Source: a virus | Direction: 5' to 3' (one strand) | DNA length: 64,000 nucleotides | Virus record (IMG/VR): IMGVR_UViG_3300007735_000783 | Coordinates: 1 to 64,000 of that record | In this document: positions 48,307-57,029 of the stretch, piece by piece | How the letters are laid out: each line of letters starts with the position of its first letter | Position numbering within the stretch: position 1 is the first letter of the stretch | Made by a program: the position numbers and the translations under genes | The notes under the pieces: generated by a model | What the model was told of the DNA's origin: nothing | Seen by the model: the letters and a program-made list of their open reading frames with translations, nothing else | Databases searched by the model: none

Positions 48307-49434
48307 ATGAGCAAAAAAATTGAACAACAGTATTGGGGCGATGAGCCACCGTGGGATCACCTTCCTAAAAATCCCGAAGATGTTCGCGTAGCCACGCAAT
48401 ATTGCAGGGCTGTGCAATGGTATCATAATATGGCTGACGAAGCCGATTATAAAAAATGGGTGTTGGAGTGGATGAGTAAAAATAAATATTCTGCCGCAAA
48501 CACCGCATTTATAAAAAAACTGTCGGATGTAAACATATATCCTGATGAAGTGGATGGATTGCGTTCAGGCATGATTATTGGTCCTATTGCTCGTATGCTT
48601 ACGCTAGGCGCACCACTTCAGACTGAACAAATTTCTAATTTGAAAAAGTGCGTGGCTCATTTAATTGCCAAGGGTAAGAACTTAAAAGACGAAACCCAAG
48701 CATCAGGTAGACCTAGTGTGCGGGATCATGTCCGCGAACAGGTGCGTGAACTGATTGAGGATATTGAACTGCTGTCCGACAAGATTTTGTCAGGCGAAAA
48801 GATTAATTGGAAGCCTGAAGAGTATATTAAGGAACGAACCATCAAACCGATGCAATCTGGAATTATTGCTGATTGGTTTGAGCGTCAAACCGAAGATATC
48901 AATCAGGTGCTTAGTGGTAAGGCTGACGAACAATTAAAGGAAGGATATTCATTCTTTAAGAAGCCTGTTCTTAGACGGTATCAGGAATGGCTTACAAGCG
49001 TCGTGGCTGCATTTCGTCAGGTAAAGAAGGCTGCACCCCCTATTCGCCGTGCCAAGCGTCGTAAGCCGCCTATAGAGCGTGTAAAGAAGATGCGTTGGTT
49101 GAAAGAAAATGCAGAACTTGGTATTACCTCACAGCATCCGTCTAGATTGATTGGTGCAAGCAAGGCGGTTCTATTTAATGTAAAAACCCGTATTGTCACC
49201 CTTTTAGAGGCAGAAACTGTAGATGGTTTGGATGTAGACGGAACCTCTGTCAAGAGTTTTGACGCAGGCAGTAAGTGTAAGAAGGTTCGTAATCCTAAAG
49301 AATTCTTGTCTTCAATTAAGGGAGATGTGGGCATTCGTGCGTTTAAGAACGCCTTTGAAGCCCTTAAAACTGAGGAAAAGGAAGCAAGCGGTAGAACTAA
49401 CGAAGATACAATTATTCTTTATGTGTATAAATAA
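48307..49434 (+). CDS. Conserved T4-like marine phage protein, unknown function
   Basis: The 375-residue protein is translated just after the plus-strand early promoter; its ATG lies at or within a few bases of the predicted transcript start and has no Shine-Dalgarno, so a leaderless message is possible. The middle (KWVLEWMSKNKYS, RSGMIIGPIARMLTLGAPL) and the end (GASKAVLFNVKTRIVTLLEAETVDGLDVDGTSVKSFDAGSKCKKVRNPKEFL) resemble a conserved protein of marine T4-like phages whose role I do not know. A basic stretch (RRAKRRKPPIERVKKMRWLKEN, about residues 243-265) separates the two parts. A DNA or RNA contact is possible. Confidence 0.6.
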   Translation: MSKKIEQQYWGDEPPWDHLPKNPEDVRVATQYCRAVQWYHNMADEADYKKWVLEWMSKNKYSAANTAFIKKLSDVNIYPDEVDGLRSGMIIGPIARMLTLGAPLQTEQISNLKKCVAHLIAKGKNLKDETQASGRPSVRDHVREQVRELIEDIELLSDKILSGEKINWKPEEYIKERTIKPMQSGIIADWFERQTEDINQVLSGKADEQLKEGYSFFKKPVLRRYQEWLTSVVAAFRQVKKAAPPIRRAKRRKPPIERVKKMRWLKENAELGITSQHPSRLIGASKAVLFNVKTRIVTLLEAETVDGLDVDGTSVKSFDAGSKCKKVRNPKEFLSSIKGDVGIRAFKNAFEALKTEEKEASGRTNEDTIILYVYK

Positions 49435-49447
49435 GTGTACTAAATAT
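49426..49447 (+). promoter_or_regulatory. Tandem late promoter boxes TATAAATA and CTAAATAT
   Basis: TATAAATA (49426-49433) overlaps the last codons of the upstream gene, and CTAAATAT (49440-49447) follows six bases later. The ATG of the DUF6433-like gene is at 49479, 31 bases after the second box. They mark the start of the plus-strand late region that runs to the end of the window. Confidence 0.6.
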
Positions 49448-49478
49448 ATTCGTTATCACCATAACTAAAAGGACTACC

Positions 49479-49910
49479 ATGAGAATGCTAGTGAGTGAAG
49501 TTCTGTATAAAGTAGAACAGGCTAAAACTGAATCGGAAAAAATAAATCTATTGCGAGTAAATTATTCTCCAGCATTGGAGGATACTCTGCGATGGGCTTA
49601 TGATCCTAATATTTTGTTTTTCACCAAAACAATTCCGCCTTACACACCCGATCTTTCTCCTGAAGGACTGGCTTATACTTCTTTGTATTCAGAACACAAA
49701 AGATTTTATATATTCCTAAGAGATTATAAATTAGTAGAAGAACGAAAGACCGTTTTACTAATTCAAATGCTAGAGGCTTTAGGAAAAACAGAATCAAAGA
49801 TATTAGAAAATATCATACTGAAGGATATTCCTGAAGTATCTAAAGACCTTGCATGCAAGGCTTATCCAAATTTTTTGAACAAACCTATGAAGATTCCTAT
49901 GGAGGCATGA
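49479..49910 (+). CDS. DUF6433-like conserved late protein
   Basis: The 143-residue protein opens MRMLVSEVLYKVEQAKTESEKINLLRVNYSPALEDTLRWAYDPNILF and continues PPYTPDLSPEGLAYTSLYSEHKRFYIFL, the pattern of DUF6433 in marine T4-like phages. ALGKTESKILENIILKDIPEVSKDLACKAYPNF follows. It is mostly helical and its function is unknown. It ends in ATGA, overlapping the next start. Its late boxes indicate synthesis with structural genes. Confidence 0.7.
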   Translation: MRMLVSEVLYKVEQAKTESEKINLLRVNYSPALEDTLRWAYDPNILFFTKTIPPYTPDLSPEGLAYTSLYSEHKRFYIFLRDYKLVEERKTVLLIQMLEALGKTESKILENIILKDIPEVSKDLACKAYPNFLNKPMKIPMEA

Positions 49911-50092
49911 TAGATATGGGTAAGAGTAATGATGGCACGAGCGATTGGAATGATCGGATTTCTAGAAAAAACAAAAAAGCAGAAAACCGAAAAAACAAAA
50001 AAAGAATAAATTCACAGAACATCATGGAGCGTTGGTCTCACAACGACTCGGATGATGATCTGTATCAAGACCGAGAAAAGTTTCGCAAATAA
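49907..50092 (+). CDS. Small basic protein coupled to the DUF6433-like gene
   Basis: The ATG at 49907 overlaps the upstream TGA and follows GGAGG directly, giving 61 residues; an in-frame ATG at 49916 is an alternative, and the longer frame from 49853 is not needed. The product is Lys/Asn/Asp-rich (RISRKNKKAENRKNKKRINS, then RWSHNDSDDDLYQDREKFRK), probably flexible, with opposite charges in its two halves. No family is recognised. Similar small basic ORFs follow the DUF6433 gene in related phages, so it is likely real. Confidence 0.55.
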   Translation: MIDMGKSNDGTSDWNDRISRKNKKAENRKNKKRINSQNIMERWSHNDSDDDLYQDREKFRK

Positions 50093-50113
50093 TTAAATAA
50101 ATGGAGATTTAAA

Positions 50114-51259
50114 ATGACGCAGAAGAAAATTACACTATGCATGATAGTGAAGAATGAATCTAGGGTGATTGAACGATGCTTGGCTTCGGTTCTTCCTGTT
50201 ATTGATTATTGGGTTATCGTGGATACTGGTTCAACCGATGGTACTCAAGACAAGATCAAGAAGTTTTTTGATAATGTAGGCATTCCCGGCGAACTACACG
50301 AGCGTCCTTGGAAGAACTTCGGTCACAATCGTACTGAAGCCCTTGAATTTGCTAGAGCAACAGAAAATGATTACTGCTTGATGATTGACTCAGATGAAGT
50401 TCTTGTTTACGATCCAGGATTTGATCCTGAGAAGTTCAAGGAAAGTCTCACAGCAGATCTTTACAATGTGTTTGCATTCTACGGCAATACAAAGTATCAC
50501 CGTCCTCAGTTGACTAGCAACAAGTTGAAGTACTACTACCGTGGCGTTCTCCATGAATATGTGGACTGCCATGATGAGATCAAGACCCGCGACTTTGCTC
50601 GTGGTTTTACAAATACTCCAATTCAAGACGGTGCTCGTTCGCAGAATCCTAAGAAGTATGCAGACGATGCTGACACCTTTGAACAAGCCCTTAAGGGTGA
50701 GGTTGATCCCAAGGACTTTAATCGTTACCATTTCTATCTTGCTCAGTCTTATCGTGATTCGCAGCAGTGGGATAAGTCGCTTGAGGCTTATCTTAAGAGA
50801 GCACAACTTGGTGGATGGAACGAGGAAGTGTTCTACAGTCTGTTCCAAGTTGGTAGAATTCGTGAAATCTTGAAGCACTCAATTGATGATATTATTGCTG
50901 CATATTGGCAAGCCTATCAGGTTGCTCCTTGGAGAGCGGAAAGTTTGTGGGCTGCCGCAAGAGTTGCTCGTCTATCAGGACGCTTTGACCAGGCTTATAG
51001 ATTTTCAAAAATAGCAGCAAAGATTAGGTATCCTGAAGGAGCATTGTTTGTGGCTCAACCAGTTTACGATTGGATGATTCTAGACGAGTATGCAATTTCT
51101 GCCTATTGGACAGAAAATTATAACGAGGCTAGATCGGCATCTATTAGGCTTATGCAAGAAAATAAGTTCCCACCAGATCAAAAGGAACGAATTGAAGCAA
51201 ACCTAAAGTTTGCTACAGAAGCCATAGTAAATGGATCGGCAGTTTCTGTCGGAGCGTAA
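50114..51259 (+). CDS. Family 2 glycosyltransferase with helical repeat C-terminus
   Basis: The enzyme should transfer a sugar from a nucleotide-sugar donor to an unknown acceptor in the cytoplasm. The 381-residue protein starts with a GT2 domain: ITLCMIVKNESRVIERCLASVL, WVIVDTGSTDGTQD (residues 34-47), NDYCLMIDSDEVLVY with the metal-binding D92-x-D94, and RGVLHEYVD. Residues about 200-370 are TPR-like helices (FNRYHFYLAQSYRDSQQWDKSLEAYLKRAQLGGW). AGATTTAAAATG supplies a weak ribosome site. It lies between the DUF6433 unit and the large fibre, so virion protein or DNA decoration is possible, but the acceptor is not shown. Confidence 0.8.
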   Translation: MTQKKITLCMIVKNESRVIERCLASVLPVIDYWVIVDTGSTDGTQDKIKKFFDNVGIPGELHERPWKNFGHNRTEALEFARATENDYCLMIDSDEVLVYDPGFDPEKFKESLTADLYNVFAFYGNTKYHRPQLTSNKLKYYYRGVLHEYVDCHDEIKTRDFARGFTNTPIQDGARSQNPKKYADDADTFEQALKGEVDPKDFNRYHFYLAQSYRDSQQWDKSLEAYLKRAQLGGWNEEVFYSLFQVGRIREILKHSIDDIIAAYWQAYQVAPWRAESLWAAARVARLSGRFDQAYRFSKIAAKIRYPEGALFVAQPVYDWMILDEYAISAYWTENYNEARSASIRLMQENKFPPDQKERIEANLKFATEAIVNGSAVSVGA

Positions 51260-51288
51260 ATTTAATATAACCTGACTTTATTTCTGTG

Positions 51289-51296
51289 CTAAATAC
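51289..51296 (+). promoter_or_regulatory. Late promoter box CTAAATAC (plus strand)
   Basis: The CTAAATA core recurs here 32 bases before the fibre ATG at 51329. A hairpin begins at the box's last base (51296-51321). Confidence 0.55.
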
Positions 51297-51321
51297 CTCC
51301 TAGAACCAATCTCTAGAGAGG
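51296..51321 (+). other. Leader hairpin overlapping the fibre ribosome site
   Basis: CCTCCTAGA (51296-51304) pairs with TCTAGAGAGG (51312-51321), nine pairs with one bulged A and a 7-base loop. The 3' arm includes the GAGAGG that would serve the ATG at 51329. Transcripts starting in the late box would begin inside the 5' arm, so they would carry only part of the stem, whereas read-through from upstream would carry all of it. Confidence 0.4.
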
Positions 51322-51328
51322 GATATGA

Positions 51329-54300
51329 ATGCCCAGATACAACAGGTTATCTACAATTTATGTTCAGTCAGCAGCAAGTCAGGTAGGGCTAAAGGATACC
51401 TTTACCCAACCAGGTCATAATTTACAGCCAGGAACTGCGGTTTTTGTCAACAGTTCAGGTAATTTGGAAGCAGGAATAGCCTCGTCTATTTCAAAATCCA
51501 ATATTATTGGTATTGTAGAATCTGTAAATGGTAGTGATGTTGTTGTAGTCTATCAGGGAAATGTTGAATTTCCCGCTGGAGCAACATCATCATATACCAA
51601 GTTTCCTTTAGTAACAGGAAACACCTACTATCTTTCAGATGCTGTAACCGGTGGAATAACTGCTGGCTATTCCACATCATCAACATCTAGTTTAATTAAA
51701 CCAATACTCGTACCCTATACTGGTTATAGTGGTATTGTTATAAATTCTCTACCGCTATCCACAACCCCTCTAGTAAGTCTATTTACCCCTGTTGGATCAA
51801 TTGTTCCATATGTTGGTGGTGGATCAGATTTGCCAGCAGGATGGTTGGTGTGTGCAGGCGACTCTCTAGAAAAATCGGGATCATATTACAACGCTTTATA
51901 CGATATAGTTGGAGAAAAATATTCTATTCAAGGACTTGCTAATTCCTCGACAACAGGACAAACCGCAAGTGTTTACTTCAACTCTTCGGTTTATGATGCT
52001 CCAACAGAAGGGCCTGGATCGTCTAAAAATCACTCTATTCTAAACAATGAAGTGTATAAAATGGTTTGGGGTACTAACCAAACTGTGGTTCAAGTGTATT
52101 CTGCAACAGGAACCACGAATAATGTAACCTTCAAATATTTGAGTAGTATTACTGGCAGTACATCATTCAATAACCTAACAACAGGAACACAAATCACTTT
52201 GAAGTCTCTGTTGAATGGTGAGGCAAGCGGATACACATCAAGCAAATTCTTCTTGCCTGACCTTCGTGGCAGAACAGTTGTTGGTGCAGGAACTGCATTA
52301 AGCCTATCGTCAAGAACGCCAGGAGATGTTGGTGGCGAAGAAAATCATTACCTAACAGAAAACGAATTGCCATCTCACTCCCACGCAATTCAACTAATGA
52401 ATTCTACTGGTGTTTCCGGTTCGGCTTCGTATCTTATCGGAGCAACAAACGGTAATGTTTCCTCGTACCTATCGTCATACCCACAAGCACAAGCAGCGTT
52501 TAGTAGTGCTACTGGAGGAGGCGACGATCACGAAAACATGCCTCCATTTGGAGTGGCAAACTGGATTATTCGTTACAAAACAAACGAAGGACAGCCTGGA
52601 ATTGAAGTTGGTCCCAAGGGTGCTCGTGGAGCAACAGGCGCACAAGGCATTCAAGGATCAACTGGCCCAACAGGATCTATCGGTGTAACAGGAGCAGGAT
52701 TAGGTGTAATCAACTACACTTACACTAATGTTTCTTCAATTCCTGATGGATGTTTTTCTTTTGATTATGCTTCCTCTGGAGGATATCTAAGACTTAGTGC
52801 CGTAGAGCATTCTTCTGCTGATGTTGGAGATTACATTGCAACAGTTATGACTAATAACAATACCCAAAGAGCCGGTATTGTTGTGATAAGACCTGTGGTA
52901 AATTCATCTTCTTTCTTAAGAATCTATGAACTTGCTCCTTCATACACTGTTGTAAACGGAAATGGTTTAGGTACTGTTACCACTCACTACAGATTAAATA
53001 TTCAAAACATATTAGCCACACTTGGCGATCCTGTACTAGGTCAACTATACTCTGTAACCATTTTGCCTAGCGCAAACGAGGGTTCTGTTGGTGCTCAGGG
53101 TGCAACTGGCGCAACAGGTTCTCAAGGCGTTGCTGGTGTAACTGGAGATAAGGGAGCAACAGGAGAGTGTGGATGTACTGCTGGGTATTATAGAAGCACA
53201 TTCCCAACCATTTATGTTTCTCCTGCTGGAGATCCTGAACCAGACTTGGGATCAGTAGGCCCTCACAATTTCTCTTCATCGCAATATGCTCCAACTCTAT
53301 ACTCTAGATTTATAAGCGATCTTGATGGAAATTGGGGAAGCACAAAATACTCGGAAGAAACGGATCCTTTATGGCAAATCCCTGCACTAAAACGATATTT
53401 TAATTCTGCTATATCAGTAACATCACAACCCTGTGGTGGAAACTGTAAGGGTTCTAGTGGATACATCTCGTTGTGTGATGTGGCTAGAGACTCCGATAGT
53501 TCAAATTATTACACTCCACCAAAAGAAACCAATATTGTTTTAACCAAGGACTCTGAAAATTCTGTATTCTCCAACACCAAAACAAATATTGTTAATGGTT
53601 GTAAGGTGAATGTGTATGCTTCTTCAGATTCATTCTTTAGTAAGATTCCTACAGGACTATCTGCCGGTCTTTTGGCTACAGCCTATGGAAGCACAGGTAG
53701 AAATAGATTAGTTGTTGATGTGTTTATGGATACTTTAAATGTTGCTGCTGGCAATTACATAGGCATTAGACCTGAATATTTTGCTTTAACTTTAACAGCA
53801 TCTGCAACAGGCCCACAATCTCTAGCCGGAATTTACAAAATAGATTCTATAAGTTCGGGTATTGCGAGAGCATACACAGATGTTCCGTTTGGTATTAGTG
53901 GATCAGATGTATTCCGGGGTTACATTACTGGTGGTGCTTCTAATGATCTACGACAAGTTGACATCTATACAGTATCTGTAAATTTCACGGATTGTAGCGG
54001 ATATCTAGTAAATTCAGGCGAATTGTCTTTGGGTCTTTCCACACAGGGTGATCCATTTGTAATATCCTTTGAAGGAACAACTGCTTCATCACAAGCAGCC
54101 AAAGCAGTAGTAAGCACAGGATCGGGTCTTGTGCGAATTGGTGACAATATGGCATTTTACGGTTGGCCCGAATACGGAAGTGCTCTATACGCTACAAGAA
54201 ATGGTTCTATTGAATCTAAAAACAATCTGTTCTCAAGATGCAAAGGAACTGCAATTCAATCGGATAGAAATGGTTCTGTAATTCTTGAAGCACCTATTAT

Positions 54301-54823
54301 GAGTGCTAATAATTTTGCTATTGTTGCGAAGTCTTTTGGAACTGTGGAAATTGAAGCAAATCCAAACAGCAATAAATTTACAAACATTTCCAACAATGGA
54401 ACTATTGGTTTTGTAAATACTGGAGAAGTATTGATTCGTGACAGTTACGCTCAACTGTTATCAAGTGGATATCAAGCGGGCTTCTACTATGCAGGAACTT
54501 CTAAATTGGTTGTTGAAGGTGATGTTCGTTCTATCGGCTTAACTGGCGGAACAGGACATTCTTCGGCTGCTGTTGGAGGTTCAGGTGGAGCATCAGGAAA
54601 CAGTTCTGTGCAATCATTCTTGACTGTAAGTTCAAATTCGGCAGGAGATCTGTATATAAAGGTTGGTTCTGGAAGAATTGGAGTTTATGTACCATCAACA
54701 TCAAGTATAGGATCTTATGTACTAAACACTGGAGGAGGAGGAAGACCCTCCTATGGTCCTAGTAATACTTCTGGTGGTGATGGTACAATATCAACATCTC
54801 TACCTATAATTGAAGCACGGTAA
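51329..54823 (+). CDS. Large tail fibre with collar domain, collagen-like stalks and beta-helix-like tip
   Basis: The 1164-residue protein has a collar domain at residues about 150-415: PVGSIVPYVGGGSDLPAGWLVCAGDSL, FFLPDLRGRTVVGAGT, ENELPSHSHAIQL and DDHENMPPFGVANWIIRYK. Two collagen-like runs follow, GPKGARGATGAQGIQG (about 428) and GAQGATGATGSQGVAG (about 587). Residues about 930-1050 show right-handed beta-helix rhythm (SIESKNNLFSRCKGTAIQ, GSVILEAPIMSANNFAIVAKSFGTVEIEANPNSNKFTNISNNGT), as in carbohydrate-active or binding tips. The C-terminus is Gly-rich. It shares collar architecture with the minus-strand 1291-residue fibre (13188-17063). A late-box hairpin lies upstream. Probable receptor-binding or depolymerising fibre; no catalytic residues were identified. 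Confidence 0.7.
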   Translation: MPRYNRLSTIYVQSAASQVGLKDTFTQPGHNLQPGTAVFVNSSGNLEAGIASSISKSNIIGIVESVNGSDVVVVYQGNVEFPAGATSSYTKFPLVTGNTYYLSDAVTGGITAGYSTSSTSSLIKPILVPYTGYSGIVINSLPLSTTPLVSLFTPVGSIVPYVGGGSDLPAGWLVCAGDSLEKSGSYYNALYDIVGEKYSIQGLANSSTTGQTASVYFNSSVYDAPTEGPGSSKNHSILNNEVYKMVWGTNQTVVQVYSATGTTNNVTFKYLSSITGSTSFNNLTTGTQITLKSLLNGEASGYTSSKFFLPDLRGRTVVGAGTALSLSSRTPGDVGGEENHYLTENELPSHSHAIQLMNSTGVSGSASYLIGATNGNVSSYLSSYPQAQAAFSSATGGGDDHENMPPFGVANWIIRYKTNEGQPGIEVGPKGARGATGAQGIQGSTGPTGSIGVTGAGLGVINYTYTNVSSIPDGCFSFDYASSGGYLRLSAVEHSSADVGDYIATVMTNNNTQRAGIVVIRPVVNSSSFLRIYELAPSYTVVNGNGLGTVTTHYRLNIQNILATLGDPVLGQLYSVTILPSANEGSVGAQGATGATGSQGVAGVTGDKGATGECGCTAGYYRSTFPTIYVSPAGDPEPDLGSVGPHNFSSSQYAPTLYSRFISDLDGNWGSTKYSEETDPLWQIPALKRYFNSAISVTSQPCGGNCKGSSGYISLCDVARDSDSSNYYTPPKETNIVLTKDSENSVFSNTKTNIVNGCKVNVYASSDSFFSKIPTGLSAGLLATAYGSTGRNRLVVDVFMDTLNVAAGNYIGIRPEYFALTLTASATGPQSLAGIYKIDSISSGIARAYTDVPFGISGSDVFRGYITGGASNDLRQVDIYTVSVNFTDCSGYLVNSGELSLGLSTQGDPFVISFEGTTASSQAAKAVVSTGSGLVRIGDNMAFYGWPEYGSALYATRNGSIESKNNLFSRCKGTAIQSDRNGSVILEAPIMSANNFAIVAKSFGTVEIEANPNSNKFTNISNNGTIGFVNTGEVLIRDSYAQLLSSGYQAGFYYAGTSKLVVEGDVRSIGLTGGTGHSSAAVGGSGGASGNSSVQSFLTVSSNSAGDLYIKVGSGRIGVYVPSTSSIGSYVLNTGGGGRPSYGPSNTSGGDGTISTSLPIIEAR

Positions 54824-54829
54824 AATCAT

Positions 54830-55357
54830 ATGAAATTTGAAAGACTACATTCTGGTGACTTTTTGATTGACGGAAGATTAATCCGAGCATCTGCTTTTAT
54901 GATGCTAGAACCAAATTACTCGGAACCAATCGGAACACTATACCTAAAATATGAAAATGATGGTTCTGCACCGTACAGAATGATTAAAAACAAAGAAACA
55001 CAGTATAAAATATTTGGCGTTTGGGAAGATGGAGAAAGATACTGTAGAAGAGTAAGCGACTTAAATAAATTATCATCTTCAATAGAAACCTCTATTAATT
55101 CTGAAAAAGCAGAAATCTCTGAAGATGTGAAAGCAGCATTAACTCAAAAGAAAATTTTAAGTTGCTTGGATAAAAGAAAACTAGAGTATCCTTCCATAGA
55201 AGAATTAGTTGTGGCTATGTGGGAAAACCTCATAGAGAAAAAGACAAAAGCCGATTCTGGTGTTAGTGAACTTCAAAAATTAAGAAAACAAATAAGGGAT
55301 AAATATCCTTCGGAGAACACAAATGCCCTCAGTCAGAACGAGACAGAAACTAATTGA
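54830..55357 (+). CDS. Hypothetical protein between fibre and neck genes
   Basis: The 175-residue protein starts MKFERLHSGDFLIDGRLIRASAFMMLEPNYSEP and shows FGVWEDGERYCRRVSDLNKL, then a helical C-terminal half ending SIEELVVAMWENLIEKK and ELQKLRKQIRDKYPSEN. The last part resembles helical ends of small tail fibre assembly proteins (the LRxxIxxKYP pattern), so a fibre-assembly partner of the large fibre is possible; the N-terminal half is unfamiliar. It lacks a clear ribosome site but lies 6 bases after the fibre stop, and it overlaps gp13 by 35 bases. Confidence 0.5.
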   Translation: MKFERLHSGDFLIDGRLIRASAFMMLEPNYSEPIGTLYLKYENDGSAPYRMIKNKETQYKIFGVWEDGERYCRRVSDLNKLSSSIETSINSEKAEISEDVKAALTQKKILSCLDKRKLEYPSIEELVVAMWENLIEKKTKADSGVSELQKLRKQIRDKYPSENTNALSQNETETN

Positions 55358-56138
55358 TTATTGCTTGCGATCCTTAGGTTCGCCAGTAATTGAAGTTAAT
55401 GTAGACGAAGATCAAGTTCAAGATCGCGTTGATGACGCTATTCGTTTCTTTTCCGAATATCATTTTGATGGTGTAGAACAGGTTTATTTGAAGTATAAAA
55501 TTCAACCTGAAGATATCGGCAACAGATACATCTCTATTAAAGCCGACAATCCAGGATTTCAAACCTTAGATAGAGATTTTGCAAACGCTGAAGATCCAAC
55601 TGCTGCTGATATTCTTCTAGAAGATCTTATCACAAGTGTAACAAAGATATGGCATATCACAGCACAGTCTGTAGGTATGTTTGATGTTCGTTATCAGTAT
55701 GCTTTGAATGATTTGTATACCTTTGGAACCATTGACTTGGTTCAGTACGATCTAACACAACAATACCTTTCACTTTTGCGTCAATACTTGTCGCCAGAGA
55801 AAATGGTTAACTTTAGTCGTGTCACCAACAAACTGTATGTAAACATGGATTGGAAGTTTGTTAGTCCCGGTCAATACTTCATTATTGAAGCGTATCGTAT
55901 TCTTGATCCACGAGTTTATACAGAAATATACGAAGATCGTATGTTAAAGAAATATCTTACTGCTTTAATCAAAAAACAATGGGGTATCAATTTAAGTAAG
56001 TATAGCGGTATTAAACTTCCAGGTGACATAACATTTAATGGTGACAAAATCGTATCAGAAGCAAAAACTGAAGTAGATGAAATTGAAAAAGAACTGATTG
56101 CCAAGTACGAATTGCCAACCGATTTTATGATGGGATAA
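55323..56138 (+). CDS. gp13: Neck protein gp13
   Basis: The product joins the head to the tail at the portal vertex. At 271 residues (T4: 309) it starts VRTRQKLIDYCLRSLGSPVIEVNVDEDQVQDRVDDAIRFFSEYHFDG, the standard gp13 opening. The end, VYTEIYEDRMLKKYLTALIKKQWGINLSKYSGIKLPG and IEKELIAKYELP, is also typical. The ATG at 55323 has GGAG before it and lies within the previous gene's last 35 bases. gp14 and gp15 follow with 3-base gaps, forming a neck cassette. Confidence 0.88.
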   Translation: MPSVRTRQKLIDYCLRSLGSPVIEVNVDEDQVQDRVDDAIRFFSEYHFDGVEQVYLKYKIQPEDIGNRYISIKADNPGFQTLDRDFANAEDPTAADILLEDLITSVTKIWHITAQSVGMFDVRYQYALNDLYTFGTIDLVQYDLTQQYLSLLRQYLSPEKMVNFSRVTNKLYVNMDWKFVSPGQYFIIEAYRILDPRVYTEIYEDRMLKKYLTALIKKQWGINLSKYSGIKLPGDITFNGDKIVSEAKTEVDEIEKELIAKYELPTDFMMG

Positions 56139-56141
56139 CCT

Positions 56142-57026
56142 GTGGCATTAAATCCGTACTTTAATAAATTCAAGAATCTGCCAGAGCAGAATCTTATAGA
56201 AGATTTGACGGTTGAGGCTATCAAAATTCACGGGATGGAGATATTTTATCTGCCCCGTAATATGGTTCATAAAGATGATTTTTTTGGAGAAGCACCTTAC
56301 TCTAGATTTTCGTCTTTTAAAATGATTGAAATGTATATGGACACTACAACCGCATTTGAAGGCGGAGATACATTCACCAAGTTTGGCTTTGAAATTAGGG
56401 ACAGTGTAAAATTTACAGTTTCACGAAAGCGTTTCAAGCGTGAAACTGGAATGGAAAGACCGATGGAAGGGGATTTACTGTATTTGCCTTTAAATAAAGG
56501 CTTGTTTGAAATTAAGTTTGTAGAACACGAAAATCCTTTCTATCAATTAGGTAAACTATTGTCTTTCCAATTAACATGTGAACTGTTCCAATACAGCGAG
56601 GAGAAGATGAATACCGGAGTCCCAGAAATAGATGTGGTAGAGGACATCAACGGTTATAATATTACCCTCTCTCTAGGAGCAACCGGTGGAACAGGAACTT
56701 TTACAAAAGGCAATACAGTATACCAGTTCGGAAATGGAGCAATTACGGGTTCTGTGGAAAACGCAACTGCAAAGGCAACTGTGGTATCCTTCAACCCAAA
56801 CGATCCAAACACTATTGTTCTTTCTAACATCGTCGGTAAGTGGTCAGAGACCACTATAAGCAAACAATACAAAATTACCGATAACAACAGTATTCCTTCA
56901 TATCGTATTGTAACAGGAATACAGGATAAGTTTGGTGATTTTGTTGATGATAGTAATAAACAAATACAAGACGAAGCAAATCAATACTTCAACTTCACCG
57001 AAAAACATCCATTCGGAGAACCTTAA
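56142..57026 (+). CDS. gp14: Neck protein gp14
   Basis: The 294-residue protein (T4: 256) starts at GTG with ALNPYFNKFKNLPEQNLIEDLTVEAIKIHGMEIFYLPRNMVHKD. DFFGEAPYSRFSSFKMIEMYMD, FGFEIRDSVKFTVSRKRF, EGDLLYLPLNKGLFEIKFVEHENPFYQLG and LTCELFQYSEEKM follow, the order of gp14. An extra Gly/Thr-rich section (residues about 175-235, LSLGATGGTGTFTKG) is found in marine gp14 proteins but not in T4. The C-terminal DEANQYFNFTEKHPFGEP is conserved. It seals the filled head with gp13. Confidence 0.88.
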   Translation: MALNPYFNKFKNLPEQNLIEDLTVEAIKIHGMEIFYLPRNMVHKDDFFGEAPYSRFSSFKMIEMYMDTTTAFEGGDTFTKFGFEIRDSVKFTVSRKRFKRETGMERPMEGDLLYLPLNKGLFEIKFVEHENPFYQLGKLLSFQLTCELFQYSEEKMNTGVPEIDVVEDINGYNITLSLGATGGTGTFTKGNTVYQFGNGAITGSVENATAKATVVSFNPNDPNTIVLSNIVGKWSETTISKQYKITDNNSIPSYRIVTGIQDKFGDFVDDSNKQIQDEANQYFNFTEKHPFGEP

Positions 57027-57029
57027 TAA

